Position numbers and translations under genes: made by a program
Part shown: in pieces, positions 42,741 to 53,719 of the stretch
Position numbering within the stretch: the first letter of the stretch is position 1
Layout: every line of letters begins with the position of its first letter
Notes under the pieces: generated by a model
The model's database searches: none
What the model was told of the DNA's origin: nothing
What the model saw: the letters and a program-made list of their open reading frames with translations, nothing else
Assembly (NCBI GenBank): GCA_036571765.1
Contig: BROE01000007.1
Coordinates: 7,814,026 to 7,878,025, forward strand
DNA from: Plecoglossus altivelis
Taxonomy: Eukaryota > Chordata > Actinopteri > Osmeriformes > Plecoglossidae
DNA length: 64,000 nt
Direction of reading: 5' to 3'

Positions 42741-43130
42741 GGTTAAGAGAGTGAGGCCTACGTTCTGCCCTCCGGCCAAAGACACTGTATTTCTGAAAAT
42801 CTGTGTACAGACAGTCTCTCCCTCACTGTGTGTGTACGCGCGCGCGTGTGTTTCTGCGTGTGTGTGATGACTGCAGCGGGTGTCAGATTTACGAGTGTGT
42901 GCCAGGCGGAGGGAGTGCAGACATAAATAAGAAAGAGGGGAGAAAGCTCTCCATTGAACATAATCAAGTGGATCCTTTAGAACGCCATTTATCACACACA
43001 CACACACACACGCACACATCCAAGGAGAGGTCAGGGTATACCACCCTGATGCCACACACAGTTGTGTCCAACATGACTTTCACATGATGATAATGCCTTT
43101 CTTTCACCTGACTATCTGACTTGATGTTCC
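42740..43130. other. Unique DNA with small TG and CA blocks
   Basis: GTGTGTACGCGCGCGCGTGTG at about 42828-42848 is a strong Z-DNA-type sequence. CA at 42994-43014. No gene signal. Confidence 0.45.
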
Positions 43131-43225
43131 TTGGCTTGCCTGGCTGCTTGTCTGCCTGGCTGCTTGTCTGCCTGGCTGACGTAGGGACTGACTCACTCAC
43201 TCACATTAACTAACTGACTGACTGG
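43131..43225. repeat. 16-bp GCCTGGCTGCTTGTCT minisatellite and ACTG tetranucleotides
   Basis: About 2.7 copies of the 16-bp unit at 43137-43180 are followed by TCACTCACTCAC and ACTGACTGACTGG words. Confidence 0.8.
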
Positions 43226-44340
43226 CTGTTTGAAACTTCCTGGCTGAATGATTGACTAAACAGAATCAGGTATGCAGTCTATGTAGAACAAACCTTATAT
43301 TTATAGAACAATCTGTGCTGGTAGAATACAGAGTGAGAACGCAGAGGTCTCATAATAGAACATTGGGAATTGTAAAGGTGGAACAATGGGAACAGAGAGA
43401 ACCAAAAGCAGAGAACACAGAGATATCGGTGATGAGAGATCTTGGACTACAACAGCAGAGCTTTCACCAGGTGTCATCCTGTGGTTAACAGGGACGTTAA
43501 CATCTCATTCACATGTGACCCTTTCCCGAATAGAGAGACAGAGTGCGAGCGAGAGACACAGAGAGGAGAGACATAGAATCGAAAATCAGAGAGACAGACG
43601 GAGAGAGAAAGAGAGAAACGATCAGAATGAGAGAGTTATTGAGGAGTAAAGGAGAGTTTTATGAATTGGGACTGGTCGATTAATGAAAAGCTAATGCGAG
43701 TGGAATAGGCGCAATATCTCAGAATGTTGGTCTTTCCTGCCCTGGTTTTGAACAGGGGAAATACTGGGCAGAACATGCATCTTGATCTTTGATGCATCAC
43801 CCATCTTTCACATTCTATTCAATTTTATTCATTTTTTCTCTCTTCCCTAAACTGCATGTTTCAATCCCACTGCCATTGCGAGGTCCATCGCTGCGATGTA
43901 CTACAACAACATCCTCACACTTCTGTCTCCTCTCTCACACACACACGCACACACATACACACACAGTAAATCCCCAGAAGCCTTTGTATTGGATCCTGTC
44001 TAAAATAAGAGCCCTTTGGGATTGTGGATGCCAGTGTTAGAGCCCTCATCCTGAGACAGGCAAACACTCTCATCCCCTTACACACAGACACACACATATG
44101 CTCTCACTTCCTCACACACACACAAACCTGCTCACGCACATGCACACACAACCACACATAAATGTAAAATGTGTACAAGGTACACGGCCAGAGGAAAGCA
44201 CACTCACATTGGCACACACACTCAGCGTTTCAGATTAGGACTTTCTCCCCTAAAGAGGAACAGAACTGCCCATCTCGCGGCGTATTCAGCAGCTATACAC
44301 TCAGGTACACACACTCACACACACACACACACACACACAC
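43226..44340. other. Unique DNA with GA and CA blocks
   Basis: Unique at 43226-43530 and 43620-43930. GA-rich at 43530-43620. CA blocks at 43938-43966, 44075-44160 and 44303-44340. No exon recognised. Confidence 0.4.
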
Positions 44341-46105
44341 AGAAGACAAAACACATTCTGAAAAATCCTGCTTACAGATGAATTCTTCCAAACATACACT
44401 ACAGCAGAAACTGCCCAGCACACACACAACCAGTGTCGAGCACACACAACCAGTGTCCAGCACACAGACACACACACACGTATATATGTATACGCACGTA
44501 CTGATGAGCGCACCGAACAGCATTAGACATAAGACAAGACTATGAAGAAGAGCCCTTCTTATGCTCAATGTACTGTTTCTTTTTAACAGGAATAATGTGC
44601 CCTGAAACACTGGAATGGTTAATTAGAGGTACACACAGTATACATGTATACACACACCCCTACCACTACAGTAATACAAGATTTACCATACAAATACCTT
44701 CTGTTTGAATTTTCTTTACTAAATAAATACACAATAAACTGTCAAAAATAAGCAAATGCATAAGACAGTCACAGCAAGTATTGCACATTTAAACACTCAA
44801 AGATTTGGTGGAAACAATCTTGCGTAAACGAATGAATGGTTAGGAGAGTTTACAGGAATGATGGTCTAATTCTAAAAACAGAAAATAGGAGCTTCAATCC
44901 TGCCGCTACTTTTCTTTAGAAAGACCCCGTTTCTTTTTTTGCGTTTTCCTTTTCCAATCTTTTTTGATTTGCATGAGTCCTAGCCTTTGTTGCATCTTAT
45001 CTTTCTGTGAGACCATCCTGCTGGCATCCCTCTCTGTTTGAGTCAAAAGCTGTGAATATATCAATCTCATCCCTTATCAAGAAAGGAGCTTGTTATTCTA
45101 GACGATTCCTCCAAACAGTGACTCTGGTTAATGTAAATGGCCAGAGAAGGGATGCTATATAACCTGGACACCAAGACAACGTACAGGAGATATCCTGGAA
45201 AGTAAGGTAGGGTATAGAACATATCCTGGAAACTAAGGAACAACGTTCAACATTCAGATGAAGAGAAGATTCCATCTATTCCTGGCCAGTGTGGTAGAGC
45301 AATCACGAAATTCCCTGCAACCGAGGAATTCAATTACCCCAGCAAATCCACCAGACTAGAGGGACGTTTAATGCTAAATAAAAACGTTTGTCTTCTCAGG
45401 AACACTTTACAAAGACAAACTCCAGAACTATGGACAGACTATTAACTAGTGCAATGCACAAAAAATAACAATGGAATTATTTTCTGACTGTTAAATTGTC
45501 TCCTGTGCATATAGACTATATATTAAGTATGTCTTCACCTGCGTATGTGTGTATGCACAAATGTACCCTATATATCTGCCTGTGTCTGTATAAAAGTGTG
45601 TGTGTGACATGGACCTTCCCCACATCTTTATTCACAGTTATATGCACTACATGAATTATTTACTGGACAGGACGAAACTGACCACTCCGTAACAGTGTAG
45701 AGAACATGCAATTTACAATACATGAAGCTAACTTCAATGATCAAATAGTACCAATGAAAACGTTTAAAAATGAATTCTGTATGGGTGTGTCTAAGAATGT
45801 CTGGACACCATTCATTCTTCAGAGTGTGCATGTGTGCACTTTCCCAGTGAACACGCAGTGTGTGTACAAGTCCTGAGATTAGTCACTTAGAAAGCAAAAG
45901 TACAAGTATGCAGCTGAAAGTAGATCAGGTCTGGTGGACATGATGTGCAAGATTTCTTAGTTCCATCGTAAAAAGACCTGCTAAGGCTGTATTCTGCATC
46001 CCAGTACAGTAGATCCACAACAGCCCACAAGACAGAAAGCGTAAAGAAGAGGAGAAGAGGGATAGAAGACAGAGGAGAGGAGGAGAGAGGCATGCATGTG
46101 TACAT
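44341..46105. other. Long unique block downstream of a minus-strand promoter candidate
   Basis: About 1.7 kb almost free of simple repeats. It holds the lysine-rich minus ORF at 44906-45070 and a near-duplicate ATATCCTGGAAAGTAAGG / ATATCCTGGAAACTAAGG pair near 45190 and 45221. The composition resembles intron or 3' UTR. No polyadenylation signal could be tied to a transcript. Confidence 0.4.
44906..45070 (-). CDS. Possible 54-residue lysine-rich ORF or terminal exon, unrecognised
   Basis: The minus strand opens with ATG (MRLIYSQLLTQ) at about 45070 and ends with TAG at about 44906. Residues 23-54 are strongly basic (IKKDWKRKTQKKKRGLSKEK at the C-terminus), like heparin-binding or nuclear-localisation tails, and the N-terminal third is mixed. 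An in-frame stop lies directly upstream. A weak splice acceptor (CTCCTTTCTTGATAAG) precedes the ATG, so it could be a terminal exon. It lies about 1 kb downstream of the minus-strand promoter candidate. Against it: the basic run comes from an A-rich DNA patch in which AAA codons arise easily, and I recognise no family. Confidence 0.15.
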   Translation of the reverse strand: MRLIYSQLLTQTERDASRMVSQKDKMQQRLGLMQIKKDWKRKTQKKKRGLSKEK

Positions 46106-46112
46106 TACTCAC

Positions 46113-46290
46113 AGTCTGGGTCTCCCTGTCGGATGGTCAGTCCCGCTGCGAGTCACGCTCTCTGTGGTTCTCTCTCTGCGCTGCTCCTATCCCTGCGCTG
46201 GACACACACTCGCGCAAGCACACACACTACGCTCCGATCCGCTGCTGGAGGAACCGCTCGGAAGGGAGAGACGGACGAAGAGAGAGATGA
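46113..46290 (-). promoter_or_regulatory. CpG-dense promoter and noncoding first-exon candidate, minus strand
   Basis: 15 CpG occur in about 150 bases (46130-46280), with more in the adjoining GA-rich DNA to 46440, against a CpG-poor background. Read on the minus strand, the segment has no ATG and ends in CCCAGACT followed by GTGAGTAATG, a near-consensus splice donor (intron starting at 46112). A pyrimidine-rich stretch precedes it. This is the classic layout of a TATA-less vertebrate promoter with an untranslated first exon. The gene served is unknown; a minus-strand transcript would run toward lower coordinates. Confidence 0.4.
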
Positions 46291-46530
46291 AGAGAGAGAG
46301 AGGGAGAGAGCGAGAGGGAGAGAGCGATGGAGAGGCAGGCAGGCAGGCAGAGAGAAAGTGAGAAAGAGAGCAGGAGGCAGAGAGTGACAGAGAGAAAGTG
46401 AGCGAGAGCGAGCGAGACGGAGAGGGAATGAGCGCGGGAGGGAGAGAGAGTGAGAATGAGAGATGGAGAGAGAGGTAAAGAGAGCGAGAGAATAAGACTG
46501 AGGGAGAGTGTTAGAGAGAGGAGGAGAGTG
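46285..46530. repeat. GA-rich tract with GCGA and GGCAGGCA interruptions
   Basis: Purine-rich on plus (pyrimidine-rich on minus), including GAGCGAGAGCGAGCGAGACG. It is immediately upstream of the minus-strand promoter candidate, where CT tracts are common. Confidence 0.8.
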
Positions 46531-46883
46531 AGGAACTGTGCGTTTGGCAGTGCAGGGTAGAGAGGCTGTAGAGGTAGTGTGGGCTTCATACCATGTTTGC
46601 AGTGACACAGGGAACGTGTGGACCTCAGTGGATGTGCCGGTGCCTATGTGACAGTGGATGTGTGTGCTTGGGTAGCTAGCATGGTACTCTAGCATGGGGC
46701 TTGTGTGTGCAGTGTGCGAGGGAACTCCATTCAATAGTAGACAGCCAGACAGGTTCTACACATATACACACACATGCACGCGCACACACACACTGTACAG
46801 ACATACAAAAGCAAGATAAGACAGAATTGCGTGTTTCACAAGAATGGGTAATGGAGTTGCAGAAGGTAGCAAGAAGGAGATAT

Positions 46884-46885
<2 letters not shown>

Positions 46886-46939
<54 letters not shown>
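46886..46939. repeat. (AG)27 microsatellite
   Basis: 54 uninterrupted bases of AG. Confidence 0.93.
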
Positions 46940-46941
<2 letters not shown>

Positions 46942-47633
46942 AAGAGTGTATCAGAGTCTCCTGATTCTACACACACTGACATGTACAGACCCAGAAACAA
47001 AAAACCTGCATCCTCGCTCCACTCTTACTTCCCCTCAGCCCCCATCCCCCTCTCTCTTCCCTTCACCTCTCTTCAGCATCACCAGTCCATTCCTCCTTCC
47101 CCTCTCCTTCCATCCACTAGCTCTCCAGTCTGTGCAGCACTTTCTACAGTAAACTCCACCAGTCTAGCTGAGTGTCTAAGAAGAAAACATATTGAACCAG
47201 TAAGTCTGGATATGAAGACCACACCTACACCTACTCCACACTGGTAGGCTAAGAGTTAACTCCACATTGTTTGACCAAACATCTTTAACAATAAAGGCAC
47301 TAGAGTCTATTGGTCTGGGTGCCAGCTCATGTTCTGGGTGTTCAGTCAAACATCACTAATGCTCTCAAAAGAAAAATCATTTGGTATCATGATCATGCAA
47401 TTAACCTAAAAGACAATGGCGCTGGCATCGATTTGGCTGGTCCCTGTAACCAATCAGGTTCCTGATGATCGCAAAAGTGGTTGCGCGGAAATACGTGAGC
47501 AACTATGCCGGGAAGCAGACTGACACACCTGAGAAGTTCCCAGAAGTAGAGACCCTAGTAGTAGTAACCCTGTGGATTACTGGGGCTAGATTGGCATGCA
47601 AGGATTTAGCAGTAGATTTGGAGTGGTTCTTAC

Positions 47634-47674
47634 CTGAGCAACGCAAAGCCAGCTTCAATGACCTCAAACACAGT
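47634..47674 (-). CDS. Possible 41-nt internal exon with strong splice sites
   Basis: On the minus strand the acceptor CTGCCCTTTATCCCTTCAG is followed by 41 bases and then CTCAG/GTAAGA, a near-perfect donor. Two frames are open, the better reading TVFEVIEAGFALL; the third has an early stop. The length is not a multiple of three, so a real exon would shift phase. It lies about 1.35 kb upstream (in minus-strand sense) of the CpG promoter candidate, so it would belong to a longer transcript starting farther right. No family is recognised and chance pairing is possible. Confidence 0.22.
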
Positions 47675-48094
47675 CTGAAGGGATAAAGGGCAGGGACACT
47701 TAGTTCCTCCAGAATGTACTGTACTCACAACATAGTTCCTGTGTTGTCAAACTTCTGGCAATGTGAAACTTATAGTTTATCGTTTTTATTATCTGGGAAA
47801 ACGACCAACTTTTTAGGTTCTGCAATTGATCTGTCTGAATAGAGAACAGACTTCAAATCAAACAATGTTGATTTCGTAATGATTGTAATGACCTGCAAGT
47901 GCTACGATCTTGGCTTGTATTGATGAGTCCCACCTGCAGGCCTCCATCAGAACCGATGCATCCATAGGGGAAAGCATACGTTTGCTCGTCCGTGCAGTCT
48001 GCCCTGGTCGTTTGTCACCGGTTAATTTAAGCCTCCATTATTCCTTTGTAATGTCAGACTACGTACTGTGTGATGAGCCAGGTATTTAATGGAG

Positions 48095-48141
48095 GATCAC
48101 TGTCTTCCAACAGTGATCGCAAGCTTTGCTCTGGAAGACAG
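48095..48141 (+). other. Two overlapping, mutually exclusive hairpins
   Basis: GATCACTGT (48095-48103) pairs with ACAGTGATC (48110-48118) around a 6-base loop. CTGTCTTCCA (48100-48109) pairs perfectly with TGGAAGACAG (48132-48141). The second stem uses bases of the first stem and loop, so both cannot form together. Function unknown. Confidence 0.55.
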
Positions 48142-48589
48142 CTAGTTAAGAGTTTTGCGGTGTCAAAGCTGGGCTGAGCCAGGGTTTGCATATAGTGAAC
48201 CCCAGTGATTGACATCACCTCTGGAGTTTATGACCCAGAGCGTTAGCCCTCAGACAGCTGGCTCACACAAGACAGGGAGCTGAATCTTACCCTAGTATTG
48301 ACTGAAAACATCAGTCACCTACAGCAGGTTGCTTAAATAATCTAAGAGTGGTAAATAAACAATCGTTTTATCACAGATGAATTGCAGATTCCAAGTTTTG
48401 CCCCCAAACTTCTGTGACAGAGTCAGACAGTGAGGTGATGAATTCCACTTTGTTCTCCTGAGGATGTGAACTTGTTGTGGGGTCAGCTTCAGTGTGGCGT
48501 GGTTCAGTCTCCTCAGGTCTCAATGTCAGTTCACCAGTCTGAGACAGGGTGTCTCCCCCAGCACCCTTTTTGCACGTTTACACACGCAT

Positions 48590-48769
48590 ACACACACACA
48601 CACACACACATACACGCACATACACACTGCCAAGACACACTGCCCTCTAACATTTTCAATTAAAAGTGGAAGCAGCTATTATCCAGCGGTTATGATCCAA
48701 CTGTGCTCCAATGTTCAGCGGCTTGCTTTCTCAGATACCCGGGGGAGGTGAAGACTGAGGAGGTGTATC

Positions 48770-48816
<47 letters not shown>

Positions 48817-48820
48817 TGAC
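48590..48820. repeat. CA block and (GT)21 microsatellite
   Basis: CA at 48590-48628 and about 42 uninterrupted GT bases at 48772-48814, with unique DNA between. Confidence 0.9.
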
Positions 48821-50150
48821 ATGTCTGCTCCTCTACGCTCTTTTCCACCCCTACCTGCTGCTACCCCCCAACACACTCACACACAAAACAACTCAAGGTC
48901 TCTTTCTATCTCTTTCGTCTTCCCTCTCTCATTATCCTCTCTTCCTCTGTCCTCCATCTGGCTCGCTCTCTTTCTCCTGCTCTCCATCTCTCTCTCTATC
49001 TTGTCTCCCTGGTTTGTCTGTGTATCCAGCCTCCACACTAGGGGTCATGGGATTTTGTGGGTGGCATCTGTAAATAGATTATCATCTCCCACAACAGGCA
49101 GGCACACACACACACACGCACACACAAACACCTTGTATGATATTTACATGCAAAAAGCTCAAACGCCAACACACACACACAAACACACTTCAAATGCATT
49201 TTTGCCTAGATTCGTAAATGGGAGAATAACAGAGTGATAAGTAGGCAACAGTAACTGGCAGAGTAGAGACACAGAGAGAGACAACCAGCTAAATAATGAA
49301 GCTCCATGTATTATGAGTGTGTGTGCATGTGTGTGAGCTTGTGTGTGTGTTTGTGCATGCTTGTGAGTGTGTGTGGGAGCCAGACAAGCGTTTGAAGTGC
49401 TCAGGCTTCCCTTCATCTGTCACACGAGCTGCCTCTCTCTCCTCTCTGCACACACTGCCGAAAAAGACAGGCTCGCACACGCCACACACACACACACAAA
49501 CACCACCACACGCGCCATGCACACACAGGCAAACGAAAGGACGCGTGTCAGAAATGAAATGACAGAAGGAGAGCGAGAGAGGAGGCTAGAGGAAGAGAGG
49601 GGGAGACACATGGAGGCACAGAGAGTGAGAGAGCGGGAGGACAGGATAGGGCCAGTGGGAGGTTGAGCAGGTGTCCTTCTACGGCTCCAAAAGCTGGGGT
49701 TGGGCTTTCAAGTCTCCTTAGTCACGGACTGGTCCAGAGTGTGTCTTTGTGTGTGTGAGTGTGTGAGTGTGTGTGTGTGGTCTAGTGTGTTTTTGGTATA
49801 ATACAGGCCAAGAACTGGAAAACTGGCTGACAAAAGAGCAGTGTAAAGGAGAAGAGGGAGACAATGCAGAGGAAAGATAAGGGAGGAGAGCTGGATCTCT
49901 CTCTAGTATCTCTCTCTCCCATCATACACTCTTCTCTCCATCTCTTTCCCTGTTTTTTCTCTCTCTTCTATCCTCTCCCTATCTCTCTCTCTCTTTCTCT
50001 GTGTCTCTCTCACCTTATCGGGTGAGGAAAAGCCAAAATAATGATTTCTTGGCGTTCTCTCCTCCCCCGCAGTGTCATGAAGTCTAACCCTCAAAGTGAG
50101 CTCCCCTGCCACACTCAATCTCTCTTCCCCTCCTAGCCTGTCCACCCCCC
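48820..50150. other. Mixed CT, CA, TG and unique DNA
   Basis: CT-rich at 48900-49010, CA at 49100-49190, TG at 49315-49376, GA-rich at 49558-49640, TG at 49738-49780, CT-rich at 49895-50015. Unique DNA between. No gene signal. Confidence 0.5.
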
Positions 50151-50229
50151 TTATGGAGGGCTGAGCCACATACAAGCACATGTATCCCCATCACTGGAGA
50201 TGGCTCTCTGGGAGACAACAGGCTCTCCA

Positions 50230-50266
50230 CATGCCTGTGTGTGTGTGTGTGTGTGCGTGCGTGGGT

Positions 50267-50310
<44 letters not shown>

Positions 50311-50470
50311 TGTTGGTGTGTCTGTGCTCTGTGCCTAAAGGTACTGTGTATACTGTATGTTGGGATCAGCAAACACACACAAACACCACAAAGAAGGAAG
50401 CAGAGGATCATGGGTAGACAGGAAATGTGTGTGTGTGTGTGCGTGCGTGTGTGTGTGTGTGTGTCTGGAA
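50230..50470. repeat. TG/TGCG microsatellites
   Basis: TG at 50236-50262, 50272-50320 and 50426-50465. Cys-Val frames are repeat translations. Confidence 0.88.
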
Positions 50471-50569
50471 GCAATGTCTCTGGAGTAGGAGAATTAGAAT
50501 TCATCTTTTATTTGCATAATGCCTTAAGGTCTTCCATAGACATTAATTACTGTGATCTGACGTTGTTTC

Positions 50570-50760
50570 TCCTTCTCTCTCTCCCTCTCCTTCTCTCTCT
50601 CTCCCTCTCCTTTTCTATCTCCTTCTTCTCTCTCTCCCTCTCCTTCTCTCTCTCCCTCTCCTTCTCTATCTCCCTCTCCTTCTCTATATCCCTCTCCTTC
50701 TCTCTCGCCTTCTCTCTCTCCTCATCTCGCTCTCTTGCCTTTCTCTACTGCAGCTCTTCC
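50570..50760. repeat. CTCCCTCTCCTTCTCTCTCT pyrimidine minisatellite
   Basis: CCCTCTCCTTCTCTATCT and variants recur at 18-24 bp spacing over about 160 bases. Confidence 0.85.
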
Positions 50761-50769
50761 CTCTCCATT

Positions 50770-51480
50770 CAAAGGTCAGTGTTAATCACTGAATGTAATA
50801 AAAAGGGATATTTTTCTTATTCAGTCGCTCCTTTTACTGCGTTCCAATTAGCGTAGCTTGAAAAGCCCTGCTACTTGGAAACGCCACAAGCTGAAGACCG
50901 CATCCTACACTTATGCGCACTCGCATGCACGCATACATGCACACATGCACGCATACATACACACATATGCACGCATAAATATACACACATGTACTCACTA
51001 GAATACGCACAAACATACGCACACTAACTTATAAGACTGGTGTGGTATGTATTTGTTCCTCTGAGAACATAAAATAATGTTCAATAAAAACCATCAGCAA
51101 ATAAGGACAGTTCCAGTATCTGGATGAGATTCTGATGACTGGGGGCCATTCTAACATTTATATTTTTACTTAATTCGTCAAATCCTATTAGATCTGTACT
51201 GTTCTATTTCTTAGACAGTAAACAGTATGTGTAATATTAGTTTTTAATTGGTAATGCCAATAAACATTACATTTGACCCAGGATACAAGCGATTGTGATG
51301 GTAAGATGATGAATGTTGTGTATTAGTCTTGACTAGTATTAGTGCTTCAGCCTTATTCCATATTACACAATTCAAAGACTGTTACTGCTGAATCTTCTTT
51401 CTGACTGGGGGAATTTGGAGTTGTTACAATTGGCCAGTGACACTTTTGCCCCCAGTTTCCCCTACCCAAAATAAACCCTC
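50770..51480. other. Unique AT-rich DNA, possible regulatory words
   Basis: 50770-50870 contains GTCAGTGTTAATCACTGAA (a small inverted repeat) and CCAATTAGCGTAGC. 51050-51420 is AT-rich unique DNA. CATGCACGCATACA-type repeats at 50915-51000. Confidence 0.35.
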
Positions 51481-51489
51481 AACTGTGGT

Positions 51490-51590
51490 TAACCAATAAG
51501 GCTAGCTAATCCTAATGTTAGCCAATAAAGCTAGCTAATCCTAATGGTAGCCGCATAAAGCCAGCTAATCCGAAAGTTAGCCAATAAGGC
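51490..51590. repeat. About 30-bp repeat with GCTAGCTAATCCTAATG units
   Basis: Three or more diverged copies of (A/G)GCTAGCTAATCCTAATG-TAGCCAATAA start near 51490, 51519 and 51550. Each carries TAATCC and CCAAT-type words. Confidence 0.75.
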
Positions 51591-51778
51591 CATCTGACAC
51601 AGAGGTGAGCGGTAAGAGGCAAGCAACGGTATACAGATGACCTGCTGCATGTGGATAGCAGATGTAGCTGTGAGACAGTAAAGCCAGTGCATGAAAACAT
51701 CTCATGTTAAAAGTTACATCCAGTGCCAACAAGTAAGTTACTAAAGCTGTTTTCAAAGTTACAGTGGCGTACGTGATT

Positions 51779-51795
51779 CCCCCCCCCCCCCCCCC
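51779..51795. repeat. C17 homopolymer
   Basis: 17 consecutive C, followed by TCCGCCCCC. Length is uncertain in any assembly. Confidence 0.9.
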
Positions 51796-51829
51796 TCCGC
51801 CCCCTGGATCCCCCAAACGAGCTCTTTAT

Positions 51830-52275
51830 TGCCGATGGTGTCGCCTTCATCCCTAAACCCCTCAACCCGTCATCTTAATTAACAACCCCATTTTAATTAA
51901 ACATTGATTAGCGGCTAATTAGCGTGTTGATAGCTCCCAGATGTGTGTCCCAGGTAGGAGGAGGACAGACAGGCAGCGCAGGATGAGGGATCTGAGTGAG
52001 GCAGCCTAACCTGGTTTAGACCCCTCCTCCTCCCCTGAGGGCTTGCTGGGGCCTGATTATTCTCCAGGTTATAGATGGAGCCTTCGCTGTGCGTTTCTCT
52101 AATTGATGTTGCCCTGATGGCTCCCGGCTGACGGACGGGTGGATGATTGAGCGTGCGTGCATTCTCATCAAATTTAGGCAATTTTCTGCCACTGAGAAGC
52201 AATAAATACATTTTTTAAAGTCGGAGCGTCGCTCGGCTGGCGGATTAATCTAGAGGGGGATAATAAGAGAGCTGG
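51830..52275. promoter_or_regulatory. Candidate enhancer with clustered homeodomain sites
   Basis: Perfect or near-perfect homeodomain words are: TTAATTAA (51875-51882), TTAATTAA (51893-51900), TGATTA (51905-51910), CTAATTAG (51915-51922), CTAATTGA (52099-52106) and the bicoid/Pitx/Otx-type palindrome GATTAATC (52243-52250). The block is free of simple repeats, contrasts sharply with its surroundings, and carries no open frame of coding quality. In vertebrates such clusters are typical of conserved enhancers of developmental genes. Conservation and activity are inferred, not shown. Confidence 0.5.
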
Positions 52276-52299
52276 TTTGTCGAGGAGAGCTGCTGCAAG

Positions 52300-53340
52300 T
52301 GCAGTCTCTCTCTCTCTCTCCCCTCCTATCTGTACATCTCTTTGACTCTCTATCCCTTTCTCTACCCCTCTCTAGCCCCCACCCCACCCCACCCCTACCC
52401 CCAGGCCACCTCTACTAGAAAAATGGCCCTGGTGATTATGTCCCCTCCATGAAGCAAACAACATAAACAATGTTAGTCTCCCGCCACAGTCTGTACACCT
52501 GCACATGAACACTTTAATACTCATACCTACCATGTCCCCCAGAAGACAATAACAGAGACACATTGCAGGCCTGGCAATAACAAAGATAAGCCCTGCAGCT
52601 AGAAGGACATGTTATTACTGTATTCCCCCCATAGACACACACACACACACACACTGTAAGGTAAGGAAACCAGCTTCACACACACACACCACATCTGGTG
52701 TTCTTGCCCAGTGGCTGTGAAGGTTTTTGGGTAGTCAGTAGTTGATAGATAGATTGATAGTGTGCCTATGTGTGTGTGTGTAACAGTAAGATAAAAAGAG
52801 ATAAAGAGATGATGTGGGTGCGTATGTATGGGTGTGTGTGTGTGTGTCCATGTGTGTGTGTGTGTGTGTGTGTGTACAGCTGTGCAGCTCATGGCATCAG
52901 ATCAACTAAACCAGCACATAAATGCATAGCAACACAAGACCCCTAGGATGAATAATACATTTGTCATCCGCCTTTCAATTAGTACAGTTCATTTCTCTCT
53001 CCCTCATGTGTGTATGCATGCATGCATGTGAATGCAAGTGTGTAACACAAACATATCTGCCACATCAAACCCTGCAGCCACTGCCAACATCAATGAATGG
53101 ACATATTTCACCAAGACAACTAGGCATGGGTAGCCTTTTACAGTCTCTCTCTGTTTCCACATCCCCATCTTTCTCTATGTCTCTCTATCTCTTTATCTGC
53201 CTCTTGCTGAGTATCAAGTACAGGAGGTTTAGTTTGAGTCTGACTGCGTCTAATAGAGTAGCCAGCCATGTTTCTCTGATTGCACTGCAGCATGGAGGAA
53301 CGTTTTGAACCTACTATACATCTGGTGATGGGAAACATGA
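52300..53340. other. Mixed unique DNA and TG/CA blocks
   Basis: CT/C-rich at 52300-52402. CA at 52635-52655 and 52675-52690. TG at 52768-52782 and 52828-52875. Unique at 52420-52620 and 52880-53340. No exon recognised. Confidence 0.45.
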
Positions 53341-53357
53341 TTCAGAGCTATGGAAAG

Positions 53358-53367
53358 AGAAGATGGA

Positions 53368-53425
<58 letters not shown>
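53358..53425. repeat. (GA)n microsatellite
   Basis: About 47 pure bases (53378-53424) with a GGGCGAG interruption before. Confidence 0.9.
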
Positions 53426-53432
<7 letters not shown>

Positions 53433-53659
53433 TGAGGGGGGGAAGAGATGGGAGGAGAGTGATAAAAAGAAAGCAAATGGGAGGGAGGGGGAAAGAAATG
53501 TGGGGAGGTAGGGAGGGAGGGAGAGATGGCAGGAAGGGAGAGAAGCACTTCAAGAGGGGAATCACATCACAAACTTGTATTGATCTGTGTTCCACCTCAG
53601 TTTGTTGAGAATGGGGAGAGTAGAGAGATAATGAGTGTTGGAAAGTGAGAATGACATGA

Positions 53660-53666
53660 GAGAGAA

Positions 53667-53719
<53 letters not shown>

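Larger units (their letters stand above)
46960..48560. other. Long unique block with an exon-like segment and overlapping hairpins
   Basis: 47000-47120 is CT/C-rich. From 47150 to 48560 there is no simple repeat. It contains a CCAAT-type word (AACCAATCAGG near 47449), the exon-like 47634-47674 and the inverted repeats at 48095-48141. A plus-strand frame at about 47465-47686 (73 codons, mixed composition, ending KASFNDLKHSLKG) overlaps the minus-strand exon candidate and matches no family I know. Confidence 0.4.

Noticed and set aside
47465..47686. 73-codon plus-strand gene
   Set aside because: Normal composition but no family, splice or promoter support. It overlaps, on the opposite strand, the better-supported minus-strand exon candidate.
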